A DNA stretch of 48,890 bases from Herpetosiphonaceae bacterium (GCA_036374795.1 DASUTC010000303.1:1-48890), one strand, 5' to 3'. Positions 9,183 to 18,500 are shown, counted from the stretch's first letter. Notes: generated by a model not told the origin, from the letters alone. A program made the numbers and translations.

Positions 9183-9828
9183 GCTGCGTATTTTCCTTGC
9201 CGAGGATCATGGTATCGTCCGCCAGGGATTGAAGACCTTGATCAATGTCCAAGCCGATATGGAAGTCATCGGCGAGGCGGGCGATGGCCTATCGGCCATC
9301 CAGCAGGTCCAGACCTACCTGCCGGATGTGGTGGTGATGGACATCTCGATGCCGATGCTCAACGGCGTGCGCGCCACGCGCCAGATCAAGCTGTGCTGCC
9401 CCGACATCAAAATCCTGGTGCTGAGCGCCCACGAGGAGAAGAGCTACCTGCGCGAGATGTTGGCGGCGGGCGCGACTGGCTACGTGCTGAAGCGCGCCGT
9501 GGCCGACGATCTGATCCAGGCGATTCGCGTGGTCGCCGCCGGTGGCGTCTACCTGGACTCGTCGCTCGCCAGCACGGTGATGAGGAGCTTTGTCCAGGGC
9601 ACCAGCCGCAAGCGCGAGGCGCAGCGTATGGCCTTGAGCGAGCGCGAAGAAGATGTTGCCCGGCTGATTGCGCAGGGCTATACCATCAAAGAGATCGCGA
9701 CACAGCTCAATCTGAGCATCAAGACCGTTGATACCTACAAAACGCGGGCGATGGAAAAATTGGGCCTGGATAGCCGCGTTGCGCTGGTGCGCTATGCCTT
9801 GCAGCACGGCTGGCTCCAGCCTGAGTGA
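9175..9828 (+). CDS. NarL/FixJ-family response regulator
   Basis: 217 residues. The receiver domain (about 1-120) has acidic EDH near the N-terminus, the phospho-acceptor Asp56 in VVVMDISMP, a Ser/Thr switch region (LVLSAH) and the conserved Lys in VLKRA. The C-terminal LuxR-type HTH (about 150-210) reads SEREEDVARLIAQGYTIKEI and TVDTYKTRAMEKLGL. It is the cognate partner of the overlapping PAS kinase and binds DNA when phosphorylated. Targets are unknown. Three TGTCAG/CTGACA half-sites follow within 80 bases of the stop codon and could mark autoregulation of a downstream unit. Confidence 0.95.
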   Translation: MTKLRIFLAEDHGIVRQGLKTLINVQADMEVIGEAGDGLSAIQQVQTYLPDVVVMDISMPMLNGVRATRQIKLCCPDIKILVLSAHEEKSYLREMLAAGATGYVLKRAVADDLIQAIRVVAAGGVYLDSSLASTVMRSFVQGTSRKREAQRMALSEREEDVARLIAQGYTIKEIATQLNLSIKTVDTYKTRAMEKLGLDSRVALVRYALQHGWLQPE

Positions 9829-10230
9829 CGCCGCGCTTGTGGTATCCGTCGCACTGTCAGAATTTTCCTGACACAGCCTCCGAACTCTTCGTGTTTGTCT
9901 GACACAGATTACGCTTTTTGCCCCTATCAGCATCTGACCCCTGGTTGCTACACTATAGAGACAATCAGATTCAGCAGTTGTCGATAGCCGATACTCCCAC
10001 GGTATATCCGCTGCCCCTCAACGCTGCCTACGCTTTTAGCATCACGCCCGACGGGCACCCATGCTGGTACCTGCACCGGCGGTAGACACTAATTAATACA
10101 TATCCAACGCAGCTCTCAGCCCGTGGACCGAGACCATTGGATATAGCGGCGGATCATGGCGATCCGCCAGAGCCGGTTCCAGGCTGAGGCCAATGCCGGA
10201 GCCGGGCTGGAGCGATGATATGGCGATGAT
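9829..10230. other. Intergenic stretch after the two-component operon
   Basis: About 400 bases without a supported gene. It contains TGTCAG/CTGACA repeats at 9855-9907, an extended -10-like TGCTACACT at 9946-9954, and an AT-rich patch (CTAATTAATACATATCC) near 10090. These fit a regulatory region for the short gene at 10231. Confidence 0.5.
9855..9907. promoter_or_regulatory. TGTCAG / CTGACA half-site cluster
   Basis: TGTCAG (9855-9860) and CTGACA (9868-9873) form an inverted repeat with a 7-bp spacer. A second CTGACACAG copy starts at 9899, 31 bases after the first (9868), close to three helical turns. This is consistent with cooperative dimer binding, perhaps by the adjacent response regulator. 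The first pair could also simply be a weak terminator hairpin. Confidence 0.35.
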
Positions 10231-10524
10231 ATGCACACAACATCAACGAGCCAGCGTCTTGTTGCACGCGCCGTGCTCAAATGCGGCAACCTCGGCTGGA
10301 TCTGGGCGGTACTAAGCTGCCCCTGCTGCGGGGGTGAGCACTGGCACTCTGGTGGCCCGCTCTACGGCGATCCGTATCGCTTCGTCGGGCCGGACATTTG
10401 CCATGTATGCCCAGGCGTCACCGAGCTGGCGGATGACCTTGAGCAGACGCCCGTGATCCGCCGATCGATGATCTATGTGCTCGAGCCTGATGGCTCGGTT
10501 GCCGCTGATCACGTGCGAGAATAA
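10231..10524 (+). CDS. Small zinc-ribbon-like protein
   Basis: 97 residues. Cys30-x2-Cys33 (CPCCGGEHWH) and Cys57-x2-Cys60 (CHVC) are spaced like a zinc ribbon, with His37 and His39 nearby. The rest has a compact beta-like pattern and a Leu/Val C-terminus. Similar short Cys4 proteins in actinobacteria and phages are uncharacterised. No good Shine-Dalgarno lies at the right distance from the ATG, so the exact start is uncertain. It stands alone, 94 bases before the SnoaL-like gene. Confidence 0.55.
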   Translation: MHTTSTSQRLVARAVLKCGNLGWIWAVLSCPCCGGEHWHSGGPLYGDPYRFVGPDICHVCPGVTELADDLEQTPVIRRSMIYVLEPDGSVAADHVRE

Positions 10525-10618
10525 TACTGTGTCGGAAGCAGATCCGGTCGGCGCTGTCCCGTGATCTGCATGTTCATGTCAACATATTCCCTGCGATCTA
10601 CCGCCAGGAGGCTCGGTC

Positions 10619-11110
10619 ATGTCAGCCACCGCTAATCAAGCGCTTGTGCGCACGTTCTTTGACGCCGTTTGGAATCAGGGTGATGAGACGATCCTGGATA
10701 ATCTGCTCGCACCACGATCCGGGCGCTCCATCGCCACAAGGCTATCCCGCGACACCGCCTATATTCGCGCGAATGTCCGCATCTTACGCGCCGCGTTCCC
10801 CGACTGGCGCGTCACGATCGAAGAGATGATCGCGATGCCCGATCGAGTGCTGACGCGCTGGTGTGCCGAGGGCACGCATCTGGGCTCGTTCATGGGCTTC
10901 GCGCCGACAGGCCGACGGATCAGTGCCACCGGAATCAGCATCTTCTATATCACCGGGGGCCGCATTCAGGACGCGCGGGTGAGCCGCGACAGCCTGAGTA
11001 TGCTCCGGCAAGTCTGCGCCGGGTTGAGCAAGGGGCCGACGGCTCAGCGAGCGATCAGCACCGTTACCGACGGCGAGCAGGGCGAGGCGCTCGCGCTGGG
11101 CGGCGGATAA
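10619..11110 (+). CDS. SnoaL-like ester-cyclase-family protein
   Basis: 163 residues with AGGAGG seven bases before the ATG. The core (LVRTFFDAVWNQGD; ILRAAFPDWRVTIEEMIA; DRVLTRWCAEGTHLGSFMG; TGRRISATGISIFYITGGRI) is the pattern of the SnoaL/ester-cyclase NTF2-like family. Relatives range from polyketide cyclases to uncharacterised stress proteins, so the reaction cannot be specified. There are no polyketide genes nearby. The last 25 residues (TAQRAISTVTDGEQGEALA) extend past the domain and look disordered. Confidence 0.85.
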   Translation: MSATANQALVRTFFDAVWNQGDETILDNLLAPRSGRSIATRLSRDTAYIRANVRILRAAFPDWRVTIEEMIAMPDRVLTRWCAEGTHLGSFMGFAPTGRRISATGISIFYITGGRIQDARVSRDSLSMLRQVCAGLSKGPTAQRAISTVTDGEQGEALALGGG

Positions 11111-11131
11111 ACCGGCACCGGGACGAACACG

Positions 11132-11161
11132 AGACGAGGAGATCGCATGATCTCCTCGTCT
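11132..11161. terminator. Bidirectional hairpin between SnoaL-like and subtilisin genes
   Basis: Perfect 13-bp stem AGACGAGGAGATC / GATCTCCTCGTCT with a 4-nt loop GCAT, placed between two convergent genes. Confidence 0.8.
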
Positions 11162-11267
11162 GAGTATACGCCCGTCGATCGGCTCGATGGGCTGCCGGGA
11201 CGCACCTGATCTTGCCCAGCATGGAGCGGCACCTGGATCTCGGAGCCACTCCACGGCAGCGCCGGGC

Positions 11268-14200
11268 TTAGCGATCCGGTCGATCGGTCACGCGGATCGC
11301 GTTGATGATCGGCTCGCCAAAGCCACGCCGCGTCAGGAAGCGGATGTTGAGCTGTCCATCGGTGACGGTCACGAAGAAGCTGCGGTCGTCAGCCGTCAGG
11401 CCCGGCACCTTGCTCCTGATGTCAAAGCCCGTCAGCACCGCCTTGTCCTCCATGGCAACATCAAAGACCCGCTGACCGGGACGCAAGCCCTGGATCTCGG
11501 CGAAGCGTAGCTCGACCTGATACGTGCCTTGCGGCAGCCCGTCGAAGCGATACTCAACCTGACCACGGCGCGCATCCTGGTAGAGCGCGTCATCGTCGGT
11601 TCCCGCGATGCTCGAACGTGTGTTGACGGTGCTCGACCGGTTGAAGTAGCCGTAGCTGCCAGCCGTGTATGCCTGATCGGCTGCCCAGGGATCGGTAGCT
11701 TGATCGGTGTAGGCATTGCCGCCGGTATTCACCGCCACGCGGTAGCGCGGCACAATCAGCCGCACGGGGATCGTGATCCAGTTCATCCGTCCGCTGTTGC
11801 TACCCACATAGAGGTAGGCGTAGTTGGACCATCCGGGCTGCATGCCGCTCGAATTAGCCGTGACGTGGACGATCTGCGTCGCTCCCGCCGCCAGATCGCC
11901 GTTCATCGGCTCCTCCGAGAGCCATGGTACATCGTAGTCTTCGTAGAGCCACCACGGCGTAGACTCGGTTCCCGTATTCCGCAGCGTCAGCGCTATCGTG
12001 CGGGTCTGATTTGGCGGCATGATGAACTCAAGCTCAGACCGGCTGACCTCCACGCGAGCGGTACGCAGGGCAAAGTCTTGCTGCACAAACCGATCCTCGG
12101 CAACCGTGAGCTGCGCCGACTCGGCGGTGTAGTTGTACTGGGACGCCTCCACGGTGTAGGTTCCGACCGGAAGCTGCAACTGGTAGAAGCCCTGATCGTC
12201 GGCCCATGTTGCCTGGACCTGGCTTCCGTCCTTGATCGCCTGCACGAACGCCGATGGCATCGGCTGGTGGTCGTTGTTGTCGGTGACGTAGCCGCGCACG
12301 AAGCCGGACGGCGGCAAGCGGTACAGCACCGCCGTGTCCTCGCGCAGCGTGGGCTGATCGAAGGAGTACTGGAGGCCGACCCACCCGTTCTCGTCCTCGA
12401 TGCCCATGGTCGCGGAGTTGCCCTGCTCGCGCTGTTCGGCGTCGATCGAGGTGTACTGCATCAGGATGCGACCATTCTCATAGAGCACGACCTCGAAGCG
12501 CACCCGCTCCTGGCTCACGCAGCAGAAGGCAACGTCGCGCCATTCGATCACGAAGCGGCGATTCGGCGCGGTGCCCAGCAGCTCAGACCGCACGCTGGAC
12601 GCCTCATCCACGTACAGATCATCCCAGAACGGGTAGATCGCGGCGTTGGGAGAATACGGGTTGGGGATCGACACGTTGCCGAGATTCGAGTCGAGCCTCT
12701 GGAAGTTCAGGAAGCCGTTGGTGCTGACATAGGCGTAGTTGTAGATCTGTCCGTAGAAGATGAATGGGAACGGAAGCGCGACCGTGGTCGCGCTGTCGTC
12801 GCCGTAGAGCGGCACGACCGTGTTGGCGTCGATGAAGCTGAACGGAACTGCCTCGCACGAGTAGCCAAAGGCGTCCACGCGCTGCCGCAGCGCAAAGTCG
12901 AGCGTCACGTCGCCACTCACCACCAGCGATTGCGTGAGCGAGTCGTTACAGCCCTGACCAACAGCCTGAACATCATAGGTCCCTGCGGGAACATTGGCAA
13001 AGCTGTAGAAGCCGTCGGCGTCGGTGGTCGCCGGCGGGATCGGCACTCCGAGTATCGTCAGCGTCGTATTGGCAACCGGAGCATTATGGAAGTCTCGCAC
13101 GTAGCCGGACACCGTATACCTCGGAGCGGAAGTCAGCGCGAAGTTCTGGGTCGTCGTTGCATCCTGGCTGATACTCACGCCGCTCACGGTCTGCGGCAGG
13201 TACCCGAAGGCAGCGATGCTGACATCATAGACTCCGACCGGCAGCCGCATGCTGTAGAAGCCGTTGGCGTCGGTGGTCGTGTGGCGGCTGGCAGGGCCGC
13301 TCATCTGGACGCTCGCGCCGACGATCGGCGCCTGGGTGCTGGCATCGACGACGGTGCCCTGAAGCATACCCATCGGGCCACGCGGTGACAGATCGACGGC
13401 GGCGAAGGCGTCGAGGCGACCCTCGCCCCAGACGTTGTTGGCGTTGCCCGCGTCGGCAGGCCCAGGATAGGAGCCGTCACAGCTCGTATCCTGCACATCG
13501 ATCGCCGTTTGATCCAGTAGCTCGCGTGTGGCCGCCACATCGCCGATCAGCGACGGAGCCGCCGACCACATCAGCGCCACGGCGGCGGCGACGTGCGGTG
13601 AGGCCATCGACGTGCCGCTGTTCGACCCATAGCCATTGCCCGGTACGGAGCTGCGCACATCAACGCCGGGTGCAGCAACATTCGGCTTCACGCCGCCAAA
13701 GGCCGAAGGCCCACGGCTGGAGAACCAGGCGATGTTGTTGCCAATATCGAAGGCACCTGCCGCGTAGCTCTCAGGATAATCGCCGGGAGAGCCCGCTGTG
13801 CGGCAGCCTGGTCCGGCATTGCCGATCGAAAAGGCCGGGAAGATACCGGCGGCAACCCACGCCTGCACGACATCGCGGAAGGTCGAGTCTCCTGGGCCAT
13901 CTCCCCACGAGTTATTCACGATGTTGGGCCGCAGATCGGGCCGTGGATTATTGCCGTTCAGGTCGGTAGGCGCGAGCATCCACTGCATCGAGGCCATCAG
14001 CGCACCGAGCGAGCAGCCATTCGTCTCGCAGCCTTTGGCCGTAATCCAGGTCGCGCCGGGTGCCACGCCGATCTGGTTCGTGCCGTCATCGCCGACCATC
14101 GTGCCCATCGTATGCGTCCCATGGCTTTCGTTATCGCAGGGAACCGTCGACGGGACGCCGCAGATGTTGGACGGGTCAAACCAGTTGTAGTTATGGTCGA

Positions 14201-14840
14201 AGCTGCCGTCAGGCTGCCGACCACGATACTGGTTCACCAGCGCCGGGTGGTCGAACTGCACGCCCGTATCGATGCTGGCGACAACGATGCTCTCGCCGCG
14301 CACGCCGAAGGTCGACCAGACCTCAGGGGCGCGGATGCGATCGATATTCCACTCGACGCCGTTGACCGCCGGATACTGTCTGCCGGGTGTCGGCTCTGGT
14401 ATCTGGTACGGGCGATCAGCCACGATCTTTTCGACCTCAGGCAGCCTGGACACCTCCTTGATCGTCGCTGCATCGGCAGTCGCCTCGATGGCATTGACGA
14501 TGAAGAACGGTCGGTGCTTAGCACCACGGCTTTGGAGCAGCCCACGGACACCCGCCTGGCTTGCATTCGCCATTGCCTGGAGCCGATTGTAAACAAACTG
14601 ACCGCGCGCCTCCCAGTTCTTGATCGCAAAGGCTGGCTCCAGGTTCGCCTTACCATGCAGGATAATCCAGACGGTGGACTCCTGGTTGGCCGCAAGCTGG
14701 GTGTAGACGCTCGGTTCGATCTTCGCCTCTGAGGCCACAGATGGACCCGCGAAGGCGATCAGGGGCAAGCTAACCGATAACATGAAGAGCGTTGCAACGA
14801 TAGCTCTGCCCCAGCGGAAGGATCTATGCGTATTCATCAT
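11268..14840 (-). CDS. Large secreted subtilisin-like serine protease (S8) with CnaB-like and malectin-like domains
   Basis: 1190 residues with AAGGGGG upstream of the ATG. A signal peptide (about 1-37, ending SVASEA) is followed by a propeptide-like region (about 40-145) and an S8 domain (about 160-490). The triad is Asp191 (VASIDTGVQFDHPAL), His240 (ESHGTHTMG) and Ser411 (GTSMASPHVAAA), with the oxyanion Asn341 in SIGNAGP. Carboxypeptidase-regulatory-like domains follow at about 488-565 and 570-650 (TTDANGFYSMRLPVGVYDVS; TTDADGFYSFANVPAGTYDV). Next come a nidogen/PA14-like beta region with VSTNGFLNF (about 655-815), a third regulatory-like domain (about 818-905), a CARDB/ASPM-like beta-sandwich (about 910-1010), and a malectin-like C-terminus (AVNTGGNAY, RFAEIQGLRPGQRVFDV). 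The layout suggests an extracellular protease kept near surface glycans. All catalytic residues are present. Confidence 0.95.
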   Translation of the reverse strand: MMNTHRSFRWGRAIVATLFMLSVSLPLIAFAGPSVASEAKIEPSVYTQLAANQESTVWIILHGKANLEPAFAIKNWEARGQFVYNRLQAMANASQAGVRGLLQSRGAKHRPFFIVNAIEATADAATIKEVSRLPEVEKIVADRPYQIPEPTPGRQYPAVNGVEWNIDRIRAPEVWSTFGVRGESIVVASIDTGVQFDHPALVNQYRGRQPDGSFDHNYNWFDPSNICGVPSTVPCDNESHGTHTMGTMVGDDGTNQIGVAPGATWITAKGCETNGCSLGALMASMQWMLAPTDLNGNNPRPDLRPNIVNNSWGDGPGDSTFRDVVQAWVAAGIFPAFSIGNAGPGCRTAGSPGDYPESYAAGAFDIGNNIAWFSSRGPSAFGGVKPNVAAPGVDVRSSVPGNGYGSNSGTSMASPHVAAAVALMWSAAPSLIGDVAATRELLDQTAIDVQDTSCDGSYPGPADAGNANNVWGEGRLDAFAAVDLSPRGPMGMLQGTVVDASTQAPIVGASVQMSGPASRHTTTDANGFYSMRLPVGVYDVSIAAFGYLPQTVSGVSISQDATTTQNFALTSAPRYTVSGYVRDFHNAPVANTTLTILGVPIPPATTDADGFYSFANVPAGTYDVQAVGQGCNDSLTQSLVVSGDVTLDFALRQRVDAFGYSCEAVPFSFIDANTVVPLYGDDSATTVALPFPFIFYGQIYNYAYVSTNGFLNFQRLDSNLGNVSIPNPYSPNAAIYPFWDDLYVDEASSVRSELLGTAPNRRFVIEWRDVAFCCVSQERVRFEVVLYENGRILMQYTSIDAEQREQGNSATMGIEDENGWVGLQYSFDQPTLREDTAVLYRLPPSGFVRGYVTDNNDHQPMPSAFVQAIKDGSQVQATWADDQGFYQLQLPVGTYTVEASQYNYTAESAQLTVAEDRFVQQDFALRTARVEVSRSELEFIMPPNQTRTIALTLRNTGTESTPWWLYEDYDVPWLSEEPMNGDLAAGATQIVHVTANSSGMQPGWSNYAYLYVGSNSGRMNWITIPVRLIVPRYRVAVNTGGNAYTDQATDPWAADQAYTAGSYGYFNRSSTVNTRSSIAGTDDDALYQDARRGQVEYRFDGLPQGTYQVELRFAEIQGLRPGQRVFDVAMEDKAVLTGFDIRSKVPGLTADDRSFFVTVTDGQLNIRFLTRRGFGEPIINAIRVTDRPDR

Positions 14841-15610
14841 CGTTCCCCCTTACTAGCGCTAGAACTCCGACAGGACTGTCTGGCAGCAGCAAGATGAGAT
14901 AGCGCGGCAAGCAGTACTCACATGCCGCCAAAACAATGATCATTAGGTATTGCACAAGAGAACATGATCACCTCCCTTGTTTGTGCCATGCAGAGAGGAG
15001 ATTGCACCGAAGTAGCACATAGCACGAAGCCATGTTGTGCAGTCGCTATTCGATCGTGGATCGCGATCTACGACAACAGAGGTTGAGCTACAGATTGAGA
15101 GCGGAGGTGGGGGAACACCACCGTATGGTTGAGCCGAAGCATCGGCTCACGATCTCGTGAGGCATGGCCCCCGACGGTGTACGCTGGCGCTCATGCTTGT
15201 TATTTGCTCCGTACCACGGATACTAGATCAAAATACTGCGCGTGTATCAGAAGAGGCCGCCACGACGAGTAGAGAACTCACCACACGACGCAGATGCGGC
15301 GACAGTAGCGAGCTTAATACACATCGTGCCCGGATCATAACGCCACGCGCGCGCGCTGACAGCTACACTGCGCTTAATCGGGCATACGGCACCGAGCACC
15401 AGCCCTGGCCCTCCTGCAATGGGCAGAGCGGGACGTGGGCGATCCCGCTTGATCGCGCCCTCGCAGCGCAGCTCTCGCACCACACCTACCGCACAGAATC
15501 TCACGAGCCGCGCTGCTCCACGCAGCCGCCGCAGTGGGCCAGCCGGTGCCGCTCGAACGATGCAGACGGGAAGATGCGATGCCGAGGCGTTCCATCGGCA
15601 GGAGGGGCAG
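14841..15610. other. Long intergenic region upstream of the subtilisin and universal-stress genes
   Basis: About 770 bases between two divergent genes. I see the palindromes CTAGCGCTAG (14853-14862), GACAG-GA-CTGTC (14869-14880), AATGATCATT (14935-14944) and GATCGCGATC (near 15060), but no convincing sigma-70 promoter and no gene. Open frames on both strands here lack protein-like composition, and the longest overlap the universal-stress gene in other frames. Confidence 0.5.
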
Positions 15611-16546
15611 ATGACAGACGCTTTTTGCGAAGCCGGTGCGACGCTCCTTGTCGCCCTGGATGGCTCGCCCGCCGCAGCGACGGCCCTGCCGATAGCCCTC
15701 GCTCTGGCGGCGCAGCTTCGGGCCACGCTTGAGATCTTGCACGTGGTTCCCGCGGCGCAGGCCGCTGCCGCTGCGCGGGCCACGCAGCCCACGATCACGC
15801 GCTGGGGCGAAATCAAGCTGCGGCTGGAGGTCGGCGATCCGGTCACGCAGATTTTGCTCGCCATCGCCGATCCCAAGGTTGTGCTCGTGATCCTGACAAC
15901 GCACGGGCGGGTGATTGAGCCGGGGCGCAGCCTGGGACGAGTGGCGGAGGCCGTCGTCGCTGCCACGACCCGTCCAATCGTGCTGGTACGCCCGGAGGCG
16001 GCTACCTACTTCCTCATGAATGGCGGGATGATCCACCGTCTGCTGCTGCCGCTCGACGGCACGCCGACGACCACATCGCTGCTGCTGCCTGCGACGGGAT
16101 TGGCGCAACAGCTTGGCGCAAGCATCGATCTGCTGTATGTTGCCAGCGCCGATGCCGCGCCCCCAGATGAGCCGGGCAGCCTGGGCGTGCCAGCGTATAT
16201 CGATCAGCCGCAGCATGAGTGGCCCGCCTGGGCAGATGAGATGCGCGCACGGCTTTGTGCGATCTGTGACAACTGTCCGGCGGACGTGCCCATCCAGGTA
16301 TTTCTGGCGGAGGGCGAGATTGGTGAGGAGATCGCGCAGTTTGCCGCCGAGCGCCATGTCGATGCGGTTGTGCTCGTGCGCCGCAGCCATTTCGAGGCCG
16401 GGCATGCCCATGTGCTGCGCTCGGTGCTGAACCTCACGCCCTGCCCGCTGCTGCTCATCGGCAGTGACGGGGAAGATCGTCGATCAGACGGATGGGAGCG
16501 GGCAGCTCGCCCAGCTCAGACCAGCGTCCAGGATCGAGAAAGATGA
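15611..16546 (+). CDS. Tandem universal stress protein (two Usp domains)
   Basis: 311 residues from MTDAFCEAG. GGAGGGG at 15601-15607 fixes this start although the frame is open 64 codons upstream. Domain 1 (about 9-140) starts LLVALDGSPAAA and has THGRVIEPGRSLGRVAE, a variant of the GxxGxS ATP-binding loop. Domain 2 (about 140-285) starts RLLLPLDGTPTTT and ends CPLLLIGS with a less conserved loop (RRSHFEAGHAHVLRSVL). Tandem Usp proteins bind ATP or AMP and act in stress survival. The last 25 residues after LLIGS look like read-through into unrelated sequence, and the stop overlaps the ATG of a PEP-synthase fragment. A deletion or rearrangement may have joined the two. Confidence 0.9.
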   Translation: MTDAFCEAGATLLVALDGSPAAATALPIALALAAQLRATLEILHVVPAAQAAAAARATQPTITRWGEIKLRLEVGDPVTQILLAIADPKVVLVILTTHGRVIEPGRSLGRVAEAVVAATTRPIVLVRPEAATYFLMNGGMIHRLLLPLDGTPTTTSLLLPATGLAQQLGASIDLLYVASADAAPPDEPGSLGVPAYIDQPQHEWPAWADEMRARLCAICDNCPADVPIQVFLAEGEIGEEIAQFAAERHVDAVVLVRRSHFEAGHAHVLRSVLNLTPCPLLLIGSDGEDRRSDGWERAARPAQTSVQDRER

Positions 16547-16785
16547 TGTCTATCTTCTCACCGATCTCCATCGTCTCCGGCGGCATTGGCGCAAGGGCCG
16601 AGCTGATCCAGACGGCACATCGCGCCGGACGCAAGATCGGCATCTGCGGGCAAGCGCCGTCCGACTACCCGGAGTTTGCGGCGTTCCTGGTGGAGCAGGG
16701 CATCGACTCGATCAGACTGAGCCCCAATGCCGTAGTTCGCACCCGGCTACGAATCCTTGAGGTCGAGCGCGCCCTGGTTGTGTGA
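16543..16785 (+). pseudogene. C-terminal fragment of phosphoenolpyruvate synthase
   Basis: From about base 16597 the frame reads AELIQTAHRAGRKIGICGQ, then APSDYPEFAAFLVEQGID and SIRLSPNAVVRTRLRILEVE. This is the terminal part of the PEP-utilising barrel of PEP synthase (GICGQAPSDYPEFA is diagnostic of the Chloroflexota/archaeal type). The remaining several hundred residues, with the phospho-His and ATP-grasp domains, are absent. A start (ATGATG at 16543) overlaps the preceding TGA, so an 81-residue product could be made by coupling, but no enzyme activity is possible. The first 18 residues do not match the family. Best read as a gene remnant. Confidence 0.75.
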
Positions 16786-16885
16786 GCGTGCATGAGCAAA
16801 GGAACAAGGGCCGCATCATGAATCTGCGCGCTGCAGCCAGGATTCAGGGCGGCATGCCATAGATTCAGAATTGAGGAGGAAAGCG

Positions 16886-18328
16886 ATGAACACACGCTAT
16901 CGAAGCTTCCGCGTGCTGATCGCCGGTATCATCGCGGCAGCTTTCTTACCACTCGCTGCAACGCCGCTCGCGGCCAGGCCAACTGCCGACGTCGCCGAGC
17001 CGTTCCGCGACTACTACAACCGGCACCAGGGCATCCGCGTGCTGGGCTATCCGCTCACCGATCTGGTTGAGGTCGACGGCTATGCCGCGCAGTACTTCGA
17101 GAAGGGCCGGATCGAAGATCATCGCTGGGAGACGACCGATCCCAACTGGGCGTTTTTGTACGGGCGTCTGACCGCCGACTTGATGGAGCGCGCGCCGAAC
17201 AGCTCGGCCAATACGACGAATATGACCTACGGCGATCTGCGGCGCGCAAACGATCCGCGTCTGCGCCACGCGCCGCCGGCCGGCTTCAAAGGCGGTGTCG
17301 CCTCGGTCCATGACGGTATGTTCGTGCCGTACGATTCGCAACTGCGCGCGGCTCCCGGCTATCATGTCGCGCCGTACTTCTGGGCCTACATCAACCGCAG
17401 CGATCTCTTCCCCGGCGGCTGGCTCCACGACATCGGCCTGCCGATGACCGATCCGTTCACCGCAGAGACGGTCAAGCAGGGCCAGCGTCGGACCATCTTT
17501 ATGCAGGCGTTCGAGCGCACGGTCCTGTCCTACGACATGCGTAATCCGGCGGGCTGGCAGGTCGAGCGCGGCAACATCGGCACCGATATGGTGCGGACGC
17601 TCACAACCTTTGGCGCGGTTGAGGTTCCCACGACTGGCGCGCGAGCGACGCTGCCGCTGCACATGCTGATTCGTGGCGGACAGCCCAATGAGCGCGTCAC
17701 GGCGACGCTGCGCTGGCGTGATGGCACGGAGCTATCGCAAGCCTATACGCTGCTGCGCGGCGAAGATGGTCGCGGCCTGCTGATCGATAGCCTCAACTGG
17801 ATGGGCTCCGGCCCGCCGCCACAGCCACGCACGCAGACGGCAACGCTGGAGATCCGCAGCCAGACCGGCGATCTGCTGGCCCGGCAAACGCTGACGATCC
17901 TGAGCGCCAGCGATCCTGATACGCAGGTGATCGATCTCTACTGGGTGCTGGGCGATAACCTGCAAGCGATGCCGCGCCGTATCCCGAAGACCGTCCGCGT
18001 CGGCTCGGCGGCGCTGGAAGAGCTGCTGTGGGGGCCTGGGCCGCCCAACTTCGCCGGGTTCGAGACGGGGCTGCCAACGCCGCGGCAGGTGTTGACGTAC
18101 CCAGGCCGCACGTCGAGCTGGGGGCCGCGCGTCACGCTCCGCAAGCTGACGATCGTGGATGGCGTGGCGACGGCGGATTTCTCGCGTGAGATGGCGGCGT
18201 ATGGCGGCGGCTCGACGCGCGTGATGTTTATCCGCCAGCAGATTACCCGCACGCTGATGCAATTCCCAAGCGTGCGTGAGGTCCGCATCGCGATTGAGGG
18301 GCAGACGGAGGCGGTGCTCGAACCCTGA
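16886..18328 (+). CDS. Secreted protein with Chloroflexota-type N-terminal domain and C-terminal GerMN domain
   Basis: 480 residues. GAGGAGGA at 16873-16880 supports the ATG at 16886 over a TTG at 16871. Residues 1-31 are a signal peptide (VLIAGIIAAAFLPLAATPLAA). Residues about 36-250 contain FRDYYNRHQGIRVLGYPLTD and AAQYFEKGRIEDH, a repeat typical of uncharacterised Chloroflexota secreted proteins (LGYP and QYFE signatures). Residues about 340-475 are a GerMN domain (DLYWVLGDNLQAMPRRIPKT; AALEELLWGP; VATADFSREMAAYGGGSTR; RTLMQFPSVREVRIAIEG), known from GerM of spore formers and from lipoproteins such as LpqB. GerMN is thought to bind envelope components; no sporulation role should be assumed. 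Confidence 0.85.
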   Translation: MNTRYRSFRVLIAGIIAAAFLPLAATPLAARPTADVAEPFRDYYNRHQGIRVLGYPLTDLVEVDGYAAQYFEKGRIEDHRWETTDPNWAFLYGRLTADLMERAPNSSANTTNMTYGDLRRANDPRLRHAPPAGFKGGVASVHDGMFVPYDSQLRAAPGYHVAPYFWAYINRSDLFPGGWLHDIGLPMTDPFTAETVKQGQRRTIFMQAFERTVLSYDMRNPAGWQVERGNIGTDMVRTLTTFGAVEVPTTGARATLPLHMLIRGGQPNERVTATLRWRDGTELSQAYTLLRGEDGRGLLIDSLNWMGSGPPPQPRTQTATLEIRSQTGDLLARQTLTILSASDPDTQVIDLYWVLGDNLQAMPRRIPKTVRVGSAALEELLWGPGPPNFAGFETGLPTPRQVLTYPGRTSSWGPRVTLRKLTIVDGVATADFSREMAAYGGGSTRVMFIRQQITRTLMQFPSVREVRIAIEGQTEAVLEP

Positions 18329-18500
18329 TGCATCATCGGAGATACCGGCGCACTGTCCACAGATCTTCACCTGGGGTTGCGAGATCGCAACACACAGACG
18401 GGGCATATGTGCTATGCTCGTAGCACGCGGTTGAGCAGACAAGTAGATAATCCACATCGGACATCGAACGAATGCTCAGCCGCCTCAACTTCGTCACCAT

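Noticed and set aside
11529-13388. Long plus-strand open frame opposite the subtilisin
   Set aside because: An antisense shadow of a GC-rich gene, rich in Arg, His and Val, without a Shine-Dalgarno or known motifs.
15157-15610. Open frames upstream of the universal stress gene
   Set aside because: Arg/Thr/Ser-rich translation with no motif. The strong Shine-Dalgarno at 15601 marks the real start.
16455-16643. Minus-strand frame with IGEKIDIIFLDPGRWSELGE
   Set aside because: It looks protein-like for about 35 residues, but it overlaps the Usp tail and PEP-synthase fragment and matches no family I know. It may be part of the same junction scar.
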